Shown piece by piece: positions 42,539-53,769 of a stretch of 62,000 nt of DNA. The notes under the pieces were generated by a model. It made no database searches, was not told where the DNA came from, and worked only from the letters and a program-made list of their open reading frames with translations. This stretch comes from Zygnema cylindricum (lineage: Eukaryota; Streptophyta; Zygnematophyceae; Zygnematales; Zygnemataceae), in the NCBI GenBank assembly GCA_037447655.1, contig JBBHKE010003180.1, forward strand, positions 1-62,000, read 5' to 3'. Each line of letters starts with the position of its first letter. Positions within the stretch are counted from its first letter, which is position 1. A program made the position numbers and the translations under genes.

Positions 42539-43566
42539 TTGCCGACGATTTCAGCCTCAAAATTTATGGGGGGAAAGAGATCTAGCAGCCGTCTGCAAGC
42601 AATCTCTCACTTTGCTTTTTCTGCAGCTACAAATGAGCCTTTAACAATTCAGGAGGCCTTTTCATCACCTGAGAGTTATCATTGGATCGAGGCGGCGGAC
42701 GATGAAATGAAATCTATTATTGAGGCACAAACGTGGGAGCTGATGGTTCTTCCTCCAGGCAGAAAAGGCATCAGTAGCAAATGGGTATTCATAGTGAAGT
42801 TGAACTCGAACAACACCATTGAAAGGTATAAGGCCAGACTACTGGCCAAGGGGTATAATCAAAACGAAGGTATTGATTTGAAGAAACCTTCCCCCCAGTT
42901 GTTAGATTTCCTATTGTCAGAATCTTGCTAAGTCTAGCGGCTATAAAGAATATGGAAATACATCAAATGGATGTCAAAATTGCTATCTTGCATGGAGAAT
43001 TAGAAGAGACCATCTACGTGAAATAGTCTGATATGTATGTAGAAAAAAGAAAGGAGGAATTGGTGTGTAAACTGATGAAATATTTGTATGGGCTGAAACA
43101 AGCCCCTAGATAATGGAATTTGAAGTTAGATGAGTTTTTGACTGGGCTAGGTTTTAAGAGAATTAGCTCAAATCATTCTATATATGTTCTACAATGGGAG
43201 GATGGGATAATTTACATTGTTGTATATATGGATGACCTATTATTAATAAGTAAGTCAATGGATGAAATAAACCGTATTAAAGCGACTTTAATGTCTAGGT
43301 TTGAGATGAAGGACCTTGGAGAAGCCAAGTATATCTTAGGTATACAGGTAGAAAGAGACAGAAACAAAAGGCTGATTATGTTGACTCGGAAAGAAGCAAT
43401 TGGTAACATGCTGGAAAGATTTGAAATGAAAGATGTGAAAGGATCTATAACTCCCATAGAATTCAGGCAGAAATTGGAAGGAATTGAGTTAGCCTCAGGC
43501 ATAATGGTTTGTGAGAGTCTAGAGACAAAGGAGGAAGAGTTTATGGCTTCAAAGCCATATAGATAG
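42539..43566 (+). pseudogene. element F reverse transcriptase
   Basis: 42539-42931: SKFMGGKRSSSRLQ, then TWELMVLPPGRKGISSKWVFIVKLNSNNTIERYKARLLAKGYNQNEGID, frameshift. 42950-43120 keeps MEIHQMDVKIAILHGELEETIYVK and YGLKQAPR, with TAG and TAA where Gln is expected. 43120-43566 holds YMDDLLLISK (YMDD rather than YVDD) and EAKYILGIQVERDRNKRLIMLTRKEAIGNMLERF. TAG at 43564. Confidence 0.85.
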
Positions 43567-44210
43567 GTAGTTGGAAGTCTTATATATTTTATGAACTATA
43601 CGTGACCTGACATTGCAGCAGCTGTGGGAGTCCTGAGTAGAAGTCTGCAGAATCCTAAAAAGACAGATTGGGAAGCAACAAAAAGGGTGTTGAGATATCT
43701 TGCAGGTACTCGAAATCTCAAGCTTGTACTCGGAGGAGGAGAGGTGAAAATACAGACATGGAGCGATGCTAGCTATGGAGACATGCCAAGCCAGAAATCT
43801 ACGACCGGCTTTGTTTTGAAGATTGGAGATGGAACTTGTTGCTGGAGTAGCAAATTACAAAAGGTTACAGCTCAATCCACAATGGAGTCAGAATATATGG
43901 AAGTAGCTTCCGCCCTCAAGGAGCTCCTATGGCTCAAGTCCATTTTACAAGAACTTCGGTATATGCAAACTGGTCCTCAAGCTATCTGGTGTACAACCAG
44001 GCAGCCATTGCAATTGCCACTCACCCCATCCATCACTTTAAGAGCAAACACATGGATGTAAGACATCACTTTGTTAGAGAAAAAATACTTGCAAAAGTCG
44101 TTAAATTGTGTTATTTACCGGATGAGAAGATGGTCGCTGACATGTTAACAAAAGCTCTTCCTGCTCCTAGCTTACAATTTTGCAGAGATGCTATTCGACT
44201 AAGTGAGTAA
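43567..44210 (+). pseudogene. element F RNase H
   Basis: 43624-44061 has MGVLSRSLQNPKKTDWEATKRVLRYLAGTRNLKLVLGGG, WSDASYGDMPSQKSTTGFVLKIGDGTCCWSSKLQK and QSTMESEYMEVASALKELLW. A frameshift moves the end (NQAAIAIATHPIHHFKSKHMDVRHHFVREKI) to 43929-44210. A TGA near 43604 replaces the Arg codon before Pro-Asp. The polypurine tract AAGATTTAGGGGAG precedes the LTR at 44234. Confidence 0.85.
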
Positions 44211-44233
44211 CTGATTCTAAAGATTTAGGGGAG

Positions 44234-45273
44234 TGTTGTAATGTATAAATCTTTATTTCAGTAAATAGGGGTAAAAATAACTTAGAATATTTTCTAAGTA
44301 GTCTACTCTTATACTTACCTTAATTAGCGTTACAGTAGCAAAAAGTACAGTAGAGTGTATTGTACTTTTATAGGGACACGTGTCGGCAAAAGACCGTATG
44401 CAGGTTTTTCGGAGTGGCGCCGACAGTCCGCCATACGTGTCACGCAGTTGACGATTTGATTCAAAGGATTCGGCGAACGAGATCTGAACCGGGTATTCCA
44501 TAAATATATGGTACAGTTCGACGGTACCATCGTCGATTGAATTTGTTCCAACGGACGTGATTCACTCAAGACCACAAGCGTGATTCACGAGGGACCACAA
44601 GCGTGATTCACGTGGGACCACAAGTGACAAAGCACTTAGTTGCTTCGTACTTCACGACCACATTCGGTTGGACTTTAGCGACTACCGCTGACTAAACTTT
44701 TAGAACGTTTTGTGTACGGTTGGAACGTTTTGTGTACGGTTCAATATCTGTAAATATTTGAATAACATTGTTTTGTAGTTTAGTGTAATATAAAATAATG
44801 TTCGATTAATCAGGTTTTTTGAAAATAATAATTAGGGTTTTGAGGTACAGTGACGTACAAGTAGGATGTTTTGTCGTTAGTCAGGATAATAACCGTAGTA
44901 ACGGTTACGCAAATTAGTGTAGATCAATAGATACACAATGTGAGTATATAACTTAGGACTTAGCCAATTTTGTAGCATCCAGTTTTGGGAATATGATTTT
45001 CTAAGGGCAGTTTTTGGGAAACTTCTAGACATCATATCTTATGGTTTACAAGGTCATATGGGCTCCAATTTTGGGAATTGTCAGTTTACTATATTTTGTA
45101 TCTATGTAGCAAATACGAGGCATATTGGATTTTTGAGTCATATTTTGTGTCATATTTTGTGTCAGTTCAAAGTTGCTTGTTGAGTAGGTACTTTGATAGT
45201 TTCTGTTGTTTTTCATGTCTACTTCGACTACAATTGCTGGTTCTCCTCCTGCAACGGTGGTTGTAGAACAACA
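44234..45273 (+). repeat. 3' LTR of element F
   Basis: 1040 bp. It is longer than the 5' LTR because of two short duplications (GGAACGTTTTGTGTACGGTT near 44701-44740 and CATATTTTGTGT near 45139-45160). The 23-bp repeats are at 44556-44624. Confidence 0.92.
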
Positions 45274-45442
45274 TGCAGACCGCCGTACGGATAGCGTAAT
45301 GTATCATTGCCAATCGTTGGTGTGCAGATCGTCGTACGGATAGCGTAATGTATCATTGCCAACTGTCGCTGTCTATACCGCGTATGGTTGGCACAATGCA
45401 ACGTTGCCAACCGTCGCAGACCGCCGTACCGCTTGCACAATG
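45274..45442. repeat. minisatellite piece 3
   Basis: TGCAGACCGCCGTACGGATAGCGTAATGTATCATT-type units, changing towards the right into the GGCACAATGCAACGTTGCC form seen in piece 4. Bounded by element F and MITE M3. Confidence 0.75.
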
Positions 45443-47290
45443 TACACCGCGAATCGTTATAAGAGTATATAACTCTAATTTGGGTTCTTGAAATTTTGAT
45501 TTTTTTTCTTAAATAGGATACATGATTTTAATTTTTCCTTTACTTTAATTAAGGTACCGTACAAAATAGCGTAAAGAACGAAATTACAATAAGATCTATA
45601 TAGTGTGGTGAACGGTCGATGTTAGACCGTACAATAATGTATCTTTTCAAGTGAAAATTTTACTGAAAATGAATTAAACCAGACGTGCACGCATAGGAAC
45701 GTGCGCTCTGAAAACGAGATTATTCTGACACGTAAATGTTGTTCTTTGGTCTAAAATAGACCGCAGAAGCCACCCAAACTATCATACAAGAAGCTAAGCG
45801 AAGCTAGGCCAATGAACAATCATTTGAAATGCATCCTCCATTTGACATGCAACAACTAAGGTTTGATGGAAAATCAACATAAACAAACCCTAGGACAAAT
45901 GCATAAATAATGCATATCAAACAAACATAAAATAACATAAAATAAATAATAACAAAAAGAGTCCAATCTCACATAAACATTAAATAAACAAAAGTATATC
46001 AATAAACATATTACTCAAATGCATGACCTAATCGGCAACCCTAAAAGTCTACATCCTCGGTTCCTACTTTTCATGCTAAGCATTGATGATTAATTCCTAA
46101 CAAAGCTCATTCCTATATATACACTTGTGAGCTGTCAACGAATGACTAAGTGTCAAAATAACCAACGTAAATTACGTAACTGTCACTAAATCCTATTTAC
46201 GCATAATAACCTTCTATTAGGAGTAAACTAATCGTAAGCGTACACCTGAGAGTCAAGCAATCGTAAGCGTACACTTGTCTAAAATTACGACACATAAACA
46301 CACACAATTTAAAGTGTCCAAACCCTAAATGATCACGTATATAAGACTTGTCATATTCAACGCTAATTTATTAATACGCAAAAGACAAAACATTGTTGCT
46401 CCAAATATTTAGAAGTACACACAATCTTATGCTGAGTCATGCTGAGTCACTCAGCGAAACTCCTTGATTTTCGTCAAAGAATCCGGAACGTCCAATAATA
46501 CGCATCGTGTGATTTGACGCGATTTCGCGTCCTCCTTGAAAAAATAACGGCGGCCTTTGTCTACCGTCCGTAGCTCTTATTCGACACCGTCGATGTCGTG
46601 CCGCGTGGTCACAAAGTCCACTTGTCAAACTATCCAAATTAGTCCGTACCGTTACCACGTACTTCGCCATTAATGCCGCTGACCAAATAAAAAGTACAAC
46701 TGTTCAAAATTGATACGCCGTACTTGCGGCGTCCATTTTCATTAATGTGCCTGTCGCATTATATTTCGTACGGCCAACGTACATTTTCAAACACTTCGAA
46801 TATTTCAAAGTCGGATCGCTTAGCGATCTGCCGTCCATTTCAATTACGCATTCCGCGCCACTTAATTTGTCCTTTACGCCCCATTAAATGTATCCGTACA
46901 TTTAATCCCCTAATCAATGAAACCATGCAAACCTCCACGCTACACTTGGTGAACATGTACGCACCAAAAACCGCGTACACACGAAACATGGCAAACGCAC
47001 GAAACAACGGGTACGCACGAAACTAAATCTTCAAAAACAACAGTAAATTAGTCTGATATGTACGGATATTTAAATTTCACGACGGCGTACGATTTTTAAT
47101 ATTATGTACAAATACATATGTTAATTTATACAATCGTACGAAAAATATTTCATTTTTGTTGTTCCCAAATTAGCATTAAGCCGAAATTAAAATACACATT
47201 TAAAAAAAAAATCAAATTCTTAATTAGCATCAATTACGGTAAATTACCTTCAACACTATTTAAACTTTGACACTAATAATTCGCGATGTA
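45443..47290. mobile_element. mariner-like MITE M3, holding a solo LTR
   Basis: Ends TACACCGCGAATCGTTAT and AATTCGCGATGTA. Net length is about 537 bp without the inserted LTR, against 540 bp in the uninterrupted sister copy M7 (54783-55322), to which it aligns throughout. Outside, minisatellite sequence GCACAATG-TA-ACGTTGCC joins across, so it inserted at a TA inside the array. Confidence 0.88.
45737..47042 (-). mobile_element. solo LTR of the element N family
   Basis: 1306 bp, TGTTGTTCTTTGG to CAAAAACAACA, with a perfect target duplication GTAAA (45732-45736 and 47043-47047). M7 supplies the empty site (TGACACGTAAATTAGTA). It differs at many places from the LTRs at 9424 and 11684, so it is an older family member. 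Orientation is given by comparison with element N. Confidence 0.95.
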
Positions 47291-47605
47291 ACGTTGCCGT
47301 GCGTCAGCGGTACAGACCGCCGTACCGTTGGCACAATGTGACGTTGCCGTGCGTCAGAGGTACTGACTGTCGTAATGTTGGCACAACGTGACTTTGCCAT
47401 GCGTCAGCAGTAAAGACCTGCGTACCTCTAGCACAACGTGACGTTGCCGTGCGTCAGCGGTACATACCGTCGTACCGCTAGCACAACGTGACGTTGTCGT
47501 GCGTGACCATCGTATCGTTGGCACAAGGTGACGTTGTCGTGCGTCAGCGGTACAGACCGCCGTACTGCTAGCACAAGGTGACGTTTCCGTGCGTCCGCAG
47601 TATGG
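47291..47605. repeat. minisatellite piece 4, clear 50-bp units
   Basis: Units begin ACGTTGCCGTGCGTCAG and end GGCACAACGTG, at 47291, 47341, 47391, 47441, 47491 (a 40-bp unit with a 10-bp deletion), 47531 and 47581 (partial). Imperfect copies, so neither young nor homogenised. Confidence 0.88.
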
Positions 47606-48056
47606 GCATGATAAACTGGAAAGGGTACATGCCTGTGTAACGGGCGTTGATTTATTTCAAAATCATATTGTGTAACAAAACACACCAACATGAAATTTGT
47701 AGCTAAAAATAAACATTTGATTTCTGACACTTACACCTAGATATAGGCGGAGGATGGTTAGTTAAGTATAGTTAGTCAGTTAAAATTGCTAGAGCAACAC
47801 ACCATTGAACGTTATTACAAAGGTGACACTCAATCATCAATAAACCCATTTAATCTCAATTACAATACTCCTGTTGTGAAATAGACTAAATATGAATATG
47901 AACTTCAAAACATGTTTGTTTGCACAGAATGACATCTTACATGGGACATTCTCTCGGTTTAAAATTGTTTATATTTGTGTTGTAAACCAAAACACCCTAT
48001 GGTTGTTATAATCATATATAATTTACATTTGTATAGTTCAAAAAAAAACCCACCTG
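47606..48056. other. unassigned AT-rich DNA
   Basis: CCTGTGTAACGGGCGTTGATTTA (47632-47654 region) is similar to 48694-48716, so both sides of MITE M4 may belong to one older repeat. No gene seen; the minus-strand frame 47428-47730 is mostly translated minisatellite. Confidence 0.45.
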
Positions 48057-48617
48057 TACACCGCCAATGGCTATTAGCGTAGAAGTTTCTTTAGCGTATA
48101 TGAATAGTTACCGTGGTTTACGCTAATTAAGAATTTGAAAATTTTGAAATCAAAACATACATTCTAATTGTTTAATAATTCTAATTTGGGTCTTTAAAAA
48201 AAAAAAATGTCGGTCGCAAACATGCTTACACTAATATAGGTAGATGTACAAAATATGACAAATCGTACAGAAATCGTACGTTCACACAGTCGAAACGTGG
48301 TTGTTGGACAAATATGTGTGAACGTGATATTTGACAACCCGATTTTATCCCCTTTTATAGAGCGCACATTCTCATGCGTCCGCGGTTTCTAAAACTCATT
48401 AATTATACTTTTTCACTTAAAAAGGTACAAATTTGTACGGTCTAGCACGTACCGTACACCACACTATTTAAACGACAACGTATTTTCTTGTTGTACGGTA
48501 CTTGGAAAATAACCCTAAATGGCGTAAAGAAAAAAATAGAATAAGCTACGCTATTTGAGAATAAAAAAAAGGGGGGCGGAATTAGCGTACACTACGCTAA
48601 TAGCGATTGGGGGTGTA
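48057..48617. mobile_element. mariner-like MITE M4
   Basis: 561 bp between TACACCGCCAATGGCTATTAGCG and CGCTAATAGCGATTGGGGGTGTA, an imperfect inverted repeat. This subfamily uses TTAGCGTA words where others use TTAGAGTA. No coding capacity. Confidence 0.82.
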
Positions 48618-48783
48618 CTTGTTCCCAAATATATAGAGTACAAAAACTTTATACAACCTATAACACAGACACCACGAACTTTGCCCGTGTAACGGTCATT
48701 GATTTACTTGTATCACATAAAATAGAGTTCATTACTCTAAGGGTGGCGTTCCATCAGGAAATTCTATAATCCTAAAAACAACA

Positions 48784-49799
48784 TGAAACTCTGAGACCTC
48801 CATAGGACCTCAAAGTAGGCAGCTCACACGAAGCCTCTAGGATAATCCTGACCCCTTTGTGTTTCAGCAAGAATAACTGCCACCGTGGCAGACAAAAACT
48901 CTAAAGGCAAGACTCCCCTGAGTCTATAGCAAAAAGAATCTCTGAATTTGCTCCCCTGAGCAATAAGTTATGAAGGGTCAAAGTTGACCTTTTGTACAGG
49001 AGCTCTGTGGGAGAGAGGGTCTAATCTATCAAAAGTTTCTAAGTCCTATTTCTCTCTAAAACTCTATCTACTGAAGTACGGCACCGATCATAAGAGTGTA
49101 TCGCACATAAAGGTACATGTGCCGATGTACTTTGTGTACGGCCATTGTACAACATGGCCAACAAGTCGACACATGTCATTTTTGGATTCGTTCCCGGAAT
49201 CCTCAGAGATGCCGAAATCCAATGTGATTGTGCCACGTGGCAATTGATGTGACATCGACCATAAACCGCCGAAAACTCATTCCGCGATCTCGACATGCTT
49301 CGTGGTCGTCCGATGAAGTCGGATTACAATCGTGGCCGTCATAAATACTTGCGCACTATTTGTTTCGCCTTCCAAACAAAATGCGCGGTATCCGTTTCGG
49401 ATGTTCCGTGGCCGTACATTACAACTGTATCTATGTCTAAATATTCCGTTGAATGAAAATAGGCTACGTGTTAACATCTAAATAATTACGAAACCCTATA
49501 TGTCCAACCATGATGCCAGACTAACTGGCTAAGGCTACCGGCTATGATGGCGGATGGTAGGTACCAGGTTCAAATCCAGGGTCCGTCAATTTCTATTTTG
49601 GTAAATCTACCAAAATCTACAACCCGTAACTCTATCTCTAATCAGCATAGGCAGCCATGGCTCTAGCTCCCTCTTCAACCTTCAGTGACTACGACAAGTG
49701 TGGGAGCTGAAGAGAGAAGTTAGAGGCAGACTGCCTCGGCTTTTTTTTTCTGCATTTTGCAAAACCTATAAAATACTAAAATAACCTTTTATTTCTACA
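48784..49799 (-). mobile_element. solo LTR (Copia family 1, E type) inside P1
   Basis: 1016 bp. The plus strand begins TGAAACTCTGAGACC and ends ATTTCTACA. Perfect target duplication CAACA (48779-48783 and 49800-49804). TTGACC inverted repeat at 48976-48989. tRNA-like module near 49515-49590. Confidence 0.94.
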
Positions 49800-49804
49800 C
49801 AACA

Positions 49805-50467
49805 TTACAAGATGTTACATTTTGAACGTTGTTCTCTCGCGCAGAGTCTGTAATCCACGTGCTCCGAAATGAGTGGTACCACGTAAGATAAGATCATATT
49901 GAAGATCGTCAAATATTTTTTACACCGACCAACTTCAACTCGAAATCGTCATTTGTATACCATGTACATGCGGACCAGGGCATCGTACCACACACATTTT
50001 GTACTCTTTGCAAACGCTTGTCAGATGCCAGCTCATTAATTTTAGGGTTTCTGCTTTTTCGCGTGACAAAATGAGCGCTTCCACAAATAATGTCACAAAT
50101 GGCCGGTAACAAAAAATAGCGCGACGAAAGCACGTTACAAGATCACTTTCGTGATTTCCGTTGAATTTTTGAATGCATATATCATGTGCAAAATTTTTCG
50201 ATTTCCGTTGGTTTGTCATCATGACACGTATGCTCATTATCCAACGTGTCGCGGCGAGGTACATCACCATTTACATAAACTTTTGAAGCGAATGCTTCGT
50301 GAAAAAAAATCCAACGGTCATTGTTACCTCCCATACCTTTGGAGAATATTGGCAAGATTCCTTGTAATGTTGTTCACATATAAAAACAAAATAAGAGCTA
50401 CAGCATAGTACGGATAGGTCCAGATTTCTCTAAACAACCTCACTTTTCATCTGATGGAACACCACCC
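49805..50467 (-). other. interior of P1 right of the solo LTR
   Basis: About 660 bp. Minus-strand frames at 49935-50270 (111 codons) and 49909-50133 (74 codons, ending TWYTNDDFELKLVGVKNI) overlap. Neither has a match I can name. It could be captured host sequence or transposase debris. Confidence 0.35.
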
Positions 50468-50564
50468 TAATTGTTTTTCTTTTATTTTTTTTACTCTAAT
50501 TTTTTCATTACTCTAATCACGATTTGCGGTGTTGTTATTACGCGGTAGTCCACAGATAGTCGTA

Positions 50565-51599
50565 TGCAACTTTGAGACCTCCATAGGTCCTCAAAGTAAG
50601 CAGCTCACACAAAGCCTCTAGGATAACCCCGACCCTTTTGTGTTTCAGCAAAAATAACTGCCACCCTGGCACACAAAAACTCTGACCACCTTCACCCTTA
50701 TGAAGGCAAGACTTTTTTGAGTCGATAGCAAAAAGAATCTTTGAATTTGCTCCCTTGAGCAGCTAGTTATGAAGGGTCAAAGTTGACCTTTTATACAGAA
50801 GCTCTTTTCGAGAGAGGGTCCAATCAATCAAATTTTTCTAAATCCTATCTCTCTCTAAAACTCTATCTACTGAAGTACGACACCAATTATAATATTGTAT
50901 TGTACAGAAAGGTACAGGTGTCAGTGTACTTTCTATACTGCCATTGTATGACATGGCTAACAAGTCGACACATGTCATTTTCGGATTCGTTCTACTAATC
51001 CCCGTAGATGCCGTATTCCAATATGCTTGTGCCACGTGTCAATCAATGTGACGTTGAACGCAAACCGCCGAAAACCTATTGCGCGATCTTGGCATGCTTC
51101 GCAGACGTCCGATTAAACCGGATTTCAGTCGTAGCCGTCATAAATACTTGCGTGATATTTGTTTCGCTTTCGAAACAAAGTGCGCGGTATCCGTTTTGGA
51201 TGTTCCGTACGCCGTACATTACAAACTGTATCTATGCCCAAATATCCTGTTAAATGAAATAGCCTACGCATAAGTATTTATGTAATTATCAAACCCTATG
51301 TCGTATAACCTTGATCCTAGTCTAATTGGCTAAGGATACCGGCTACTGGCGGCTCTAACGTACGGTATGTACCAGGTTTAACTCTCGGCTCTGTCAATAA
51401 CTAATTCGGTAAATCTACCAATCTAATGTATGTCCTTGTCAGGATAGCATAGGCGGCCATGGCTCTATCTCCCTCTCTATTTTTTCGTGACTACGACAAG
51501 TGTGGGAGTTGGAGAGAGGAGTTAGAGGCAGACTGCCTCTTCTTCTTTTGTGCATTTTACAAAACCTAGAAAATACTAAAATAGCCTTTAATTTCTACA
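50565..51599 (-). mobile_element. solo LTR (Copia family 1, E type)
   Basis: 1035 bp, the same length as the LTRs of element E. Plus strand begins TGCAACTTTGAGACC and ends ATTTCTACA. Flanks TCGTA (50560-50564) and CCGTA (51600-51604), a target duplication with one mismatch. TTGACC inverted repeat at 50775-50788. Confidence 0.92.
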
Positions 51600-51604
51600 C
51601 CGTA

Positions 51605-51912
51605 CACACGGAAGGTTGTCAACAGGCTGTCAATCGAAATTCCTAAGGGATCGAAATTCCTAAGGTGTGGCCGCAGGTACAGTAGTCTCTAACACATTAT
51701 TTGAAAACCGATTTGTTTTTTTTCTTAAGTATCTGTTTTTATTCAGATACGTAACTGGCTAACTGCTTATTGTCATGTTGTTAACAAATGTCCTGGGGCA
51801 ACCAAACAGTCATGTTCAACCCTTTAATATCACGAAAAAAGCATTTTATTGCCGGCAAATGACAGATAGATGCCCGCCGCTAATCATGATGATAGTCTAA
51901 AAATATAGGCTG
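51605..51912. other. unassigned DNA between solo LTR and MITE M6
   Basis: Contains a short direct repeat (TCGAAATTCCTAAGG twice, 51624-51653). No gene or element boundary seen. Confidence 0.4.
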
Positions 51913-53699
51913 TACACCGTCAATCGCAATTAGAGTAAAGTGAAATTTTATGGGCTCCATTGCCACACATAATTCGCAGATCAAAAGAAGCTAATCTAGA
52001 TAGCGCCGACTCCAAGTTTATATAAACCCAAATGATTGACCTCTTGACTATCAAAACCCCATTACAGCTTCACGCCTGTGAAATAAGACTTTCTGTGAGC
52101 TCAGTTCCACCAGATAATGCAAAGTTAGAATATGAGATTTGGACACATTTACCCACTTTGACTTTATGTTAGAAATGCAGCCACCCTGGTAGGCAATAAT
52201 CTGACGGACTACACCCCTGTGTAGCATGTACTCCCCTGAGTCTGCAGCAAAAAGAATCACTGAAAATGGTAAATTGAGTTAATAGTTATGGTTGACCAAA
52301 ATTTGCTTTTTATACAAGATGCTCTGTGGGAGAGGCAGCTACCTACCTAAAAATTAGAAGTCCTAAAACCCCTCTCTAAACCCCCTGTTACTAAGGTACA
52401 AACCAATGAGAAGACTGTAAAGTACATAAAAGATACAGTGTCGTGTACCTTTTGTGCGATACATCATAGACATGGCCAAAGATCGACACATGCCGTATCA
52501 AATTTGTTTCTATTATCCTCGGTTTAATTCACCAAATATTATCCCTCACGTGGCTCGGTAAAGCACTTCAGGAAAGCGATATGCAAGAAAGTACAAGTGC
52601 GGAGTAATTTAAATAAATTATACGACATCGCCATTATGCGACATTTGCCATCCGGTTATTGTCTTAGTTAGAATTGCGTAAGCAGTATGATGTTCTGTGT
52701 CCGCTCCTCCGGCCATTCTTTCCGCTCGCCATGATCCAGTTATGTCCATTCATCTGACCGTCAAACACATGTTAAACTATTTGTTTTGTCCGGTACTAAA
52801 AGAACAATTGTTTCTATGTCCTATATATCGTAATCCAGTTAAATGAAAGCCCCTACATGTAATTATTTAAATACCTAGCAAACCATGTATATTTTAGCAC
52901 TAGTCCTAGGCTATTGGATAAGACTGACGACTACGGGTTATTTGTCGGACGCTAGGTACCATAATCAATTCCTGGGTCCGTCAAAATATCTTTTTGGTGA
53001 GTCTACCAAATCTACACCCTGTCTCTATAGAGAGCCTAGGTAGCCATGGCTCTAGCTCCCTGTCCAGCCTTCAGTGAATACAACAAGTGTGGGGGCTTGG
53101 TGAGGGGAGTTAGAGGCAGACCGCCTCATCTCTTTTTCTATCCTAATACAGACCTAGAAAATACTTAAATATCAACATAAAGGAATAAATAGCGTAAAAA
53201 AAAATTAGTGTTATTAACACTAATCGGGATTTTTTTTTAAAAATATATGTACTAATTAATCCTTAACTGTAATTTGGGTTGTCCTGAATAATATATACCC
53301 GCCCTTCGATGTCTACAGTAATATGTGTATTCATAAAAAATCTGACAATTCATACGCCGTCGCGCTGTTCACACGGTTAACGGACGAACATATGAGAACG
53401 TGATTTTTATCGACGAGTTTGCGTCTCTTTCTTCCTGTGCACATTCACATGTGTGCGCAATGAAGTTAAGTGTCTTTTTATGCCTTTGTAATTCAAAAAA
53501 TACCTTTTCTTACGAGGATACCCTGTCCGTACGCCACACTATTTCCATTTTTGTGTACTTCCATTATTAACGCTAATTGAAAAAAAAACCTAATTAGAAT
53601 AATATAAAAAATAGAATTATGGATTGTATTTCAGTTTTTTTTATTTTTGAAAAAAGGCACCGAATTAGCCTTATTACTCTAATAGCGATTGACGGTGTA
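51913..53699. mobile_element. mariner-like MITE M6, holding a solo LTR
   Basis: TACACCGTCAATCGCAATTAGAG at 51913 and CTAATAGCGATTGACGGTGTA ending at 53699 form the terminal inverted repeats. Net length is about 545 bp without the inserted LTR and its duplicated 5-mer. Confidence 0.85.
51941..53177 (-). mobile_element. solo LTR (Copia family 2) inside M6
   Basis: 1237 bp. The plus strand begins TGAAATTTTATGGGC and ends AAATATCAACA. Perfect target duplication TAAAG (51936-51940 and 53178-53182). It is close to solo LTR A in its terminal region and to the element C LTRs elsewhere. The 31-bp palindromic array of C is not recognisable here. Confidence 0.94.
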
Positions 53700-53769
53700 G
53701 TGTACACAAAATGCTGAAAGGATTCATATTAATGATATGATTCGATACGGTTGATCCCCAGCAAATTAA

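Larger units (their letters stand above)
32587..45273 (+). mobile_element. Copia-type LTR retrotransposon F, with element G inside
   Basis: LTRs at 32587-33593 (1007 bp) and 44234-45273 (1040 bp). They begin TGTTGTAAT(T/G)TATAAATC and end TAGAACAACA. The internal order is Copia. Its proteins are clearly diverged from family 1, with a DTG-type protease and different Gag. Flanking 5-mers TGTAA and TGCAG differ at two positions, but the minisatellite joins up across the element. Element G interrupts gag. Several stops are CAG-to-TAG type. Confidence 0.92.
48741..50467. mobile_element. PIF/Harbinger-like non-autonomous element P1, holding a solo LTR
   Basis: Terminal inverted repeats GGGTGGCGTTCCATCAG (48741) and CTGATGGAACACCACCC (50467), flanked by TAA on both sides (48738-48740 and 50468-50470). 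A TAA/TTA triplet is the hallmark target duplication of PIF/Harbinger. Net length is about 706 bp without the LTR. M1 shows the empty site. Inside, a minus-strand stretch (49909-50270) has overlapping frames without clear family; no DDE transposase is seen. Confidence 0.78.
48709..50532. mobile_element. fragment of mariner-like MITE M5, split by a PIF-like element
   Basis: 48709-48740 (TATCACATAAAATAGAGTTCATTACTC) and 50471-50532 (ATTG, T-rich, then ACTCTAATCACGATTTGCGGTGT) together match 243-332 of M1. The left part of the MITE is missing. Confidence 0.72.

Noticed and set aside
47291-47605. Regular 50-bp repeats looking like a CRISPR array
   Set aside because: Repeats are contiguous and imperfect over the whole unit, without unique spacers or cas genes, in a eukaryotic TE context; it is a minisatellite.
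48694-48740. Inverted GGGTGG/CCACCC ends read as an LTR boundary
   Set aside because: The TAA flanks and TIR show a DNA transposon (P1); the LTR boundary is further inside at 48784.
49909-50270. MULE or FAR1-like transposase fragment in P1
   Set aside because: A Cys, Trp and FELK-like pattern was noticed, but spacing is poor and no further motif supports it.
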